DNA from: Methanomicrobiales archaeon
GTDB taxonomy: Archaea; Halobacteriota; Methanomicrobia; Methanomicrobiales; Methanomicrobiaceae
Direction of reading: 5' to 3'
Assembly: GCA_012523385.1 (NCBI GenBank)
Contig: JAAYIO010000019.1
Location: 1-24,786, forward strand
Length of the DNA stretch: 24,786 nt
Below the pieces are notes generated by a model. It was not told the origin of the DNA. It did no database searches and saw nothing but the letters and a program-made list of their open reading frames with translations. This document shows positions 24,437 through 24,786 of the stretch, piece after piece. The position numbers were made by a program, and so were the translations under genes. Positions within the stretch are counted from its first letter, which is position 1, and every line of letters starts with the position of its first letter.

Positions 24437-24786
24437 CTATTTATGAGCCTGCGAATTCCACTCCGGCCCGTATGTCTCACGAAGCGAGCGACGAAGCAGT
24501 TTCCACCCTCCAACCCGGGGAAGTTCATTGACAATGACCATCTCACGCGGTATTTTATATCCTGCCAGATATTCACGGGCATACTCCTGCAGGCCGGAAA
24601 GGGTAAGAGATGCACCAGGCAGCAGTACCACGGCTGCATAGGGACGCTCACCGCGGTGCATATCGGGCACACCGAAGACCGCCACATCGTCTATCGATGG
24701 ATGGTCAATAAGTACCTTCTCCACCTCTGTCGGATAAATTTTCCAGCCGGACATCACAATCATGTCCTTTTTGCGGTCAGTAATAG
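24437..24786 (-). CDS. AMP-forming acyl-CoA synthetase/ligase, C-terminal domain, cut by window edge
   Basis: Only the last ~116 residues are in the window. The frame is open to the edge and starts ITDRKKDMIVMSGWKIYPTE, the A8 hinge motif of adenylate-forming enzymes. 'HPSIDDVAVFGVPDMHRGER' follows, typical of the C-terminal domain. The end, PRVGGWKLLRRSLRE, carries the position of the catalytic A10 lysine, although the usual 'GK' context is altered to 'GWK'. The family activates carboxylic acids (acetate, medium- or long-chain fatty acids, aromatic acids) as acyl-adenylates and then CoA thioesters; the substrate cannot be told without the N-terminal domain. It ends in TAG, with a TGA five codons further. 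It lies 71 bp upstream of the KaiC-like gene on the same strand. Confidence 0.87.
   Translation of the reverse strand, partial: ITDRKKDMIVMSGWKIYPTEVEKVLIDHPSIDDVAVFGVPDMHRGERPYAAVVLLPGASLTLSGLQEYAREYLAGYKIPREMVIVNELPRVGGWKLLRRSLRETYGPEWNSQAHK

Overview
The window looks like chromosomal DNA of a hydrogenotrophic methanogen, most likely in or near the Methanomicrobiales. The reasons are two CofD-type genes (coenzyme F420 assembly), an F420H2:NADP oxidoreductase, an archaeal modified-mevalonate enzyme cluster, a MobB-MoaE fusion, an archaeal AspRS, a core-MetE-type methionine synthase, a KaiC-like protein and a large HEAT-repeat protein. Promoters look archaeal: TATA-like boxes lie about 26 nt from several start codons (leaderless messages), and T-runs follow stop codons. 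No rRNA, tRNA, CRISPR array or insertion sequence was recognised.

Layout. 1-220: N-terminus of a tyrosine recombinase, cut by the left edge. 221-2080: a 1.86 kb gene desert with a strong A+C bias on the + strand. 2081-5152 (+): operon of a conserved archaeal protein, a MobB-MoaE fusion and glmM. 5183-5770 (-): trpF. 6052-7299 (-): glutamate dehydrogenase, divergent from npdG at 7712-8359 (+). 8500-12694 (-): four-gene operon HD hydrolase > ubiX > ubiD-family > aconitase-X. 12751-15568 (+): cofD > membrane protein > diverged cofD paralogue, with overlapping genes. 15582-21423 (-): universal stress protein > 1375-residue HEAT protein > secreted protein whose frame is interrupted by one amber codon. 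21547-23729 (+): aspS > metE-like. 23739-24365 (-): KaiC-like protein with a broken P-loop. 24437-24786 (-): C-terminus of an acyl-CoA synthetase that runs off the right edge.

How the genes work together. The ubiX/ubiD/acnX set fits the archaeal route from mevalonate 5-phosphate to isopentenyl phosphate: the dehydratase large subunit, a decarboxylase that needs prenylated FMN, and the enzyme that makes that cofactor. The dehydratase small subunit is not in the window. cofD and npdG belong to F420 synthesis and use. MobB-MoaE serves the pterin cofactor of Mo/W enzymes such as formylmethanofuran dehydrogenase. The items most worth following up are the cofD-membrane-cofD2 operon, the stress protein/HEAT/secreted-protein operon with its in-frame TAG and a three-fold 705 bp repeat, and the skewed desert beside the recombinase.
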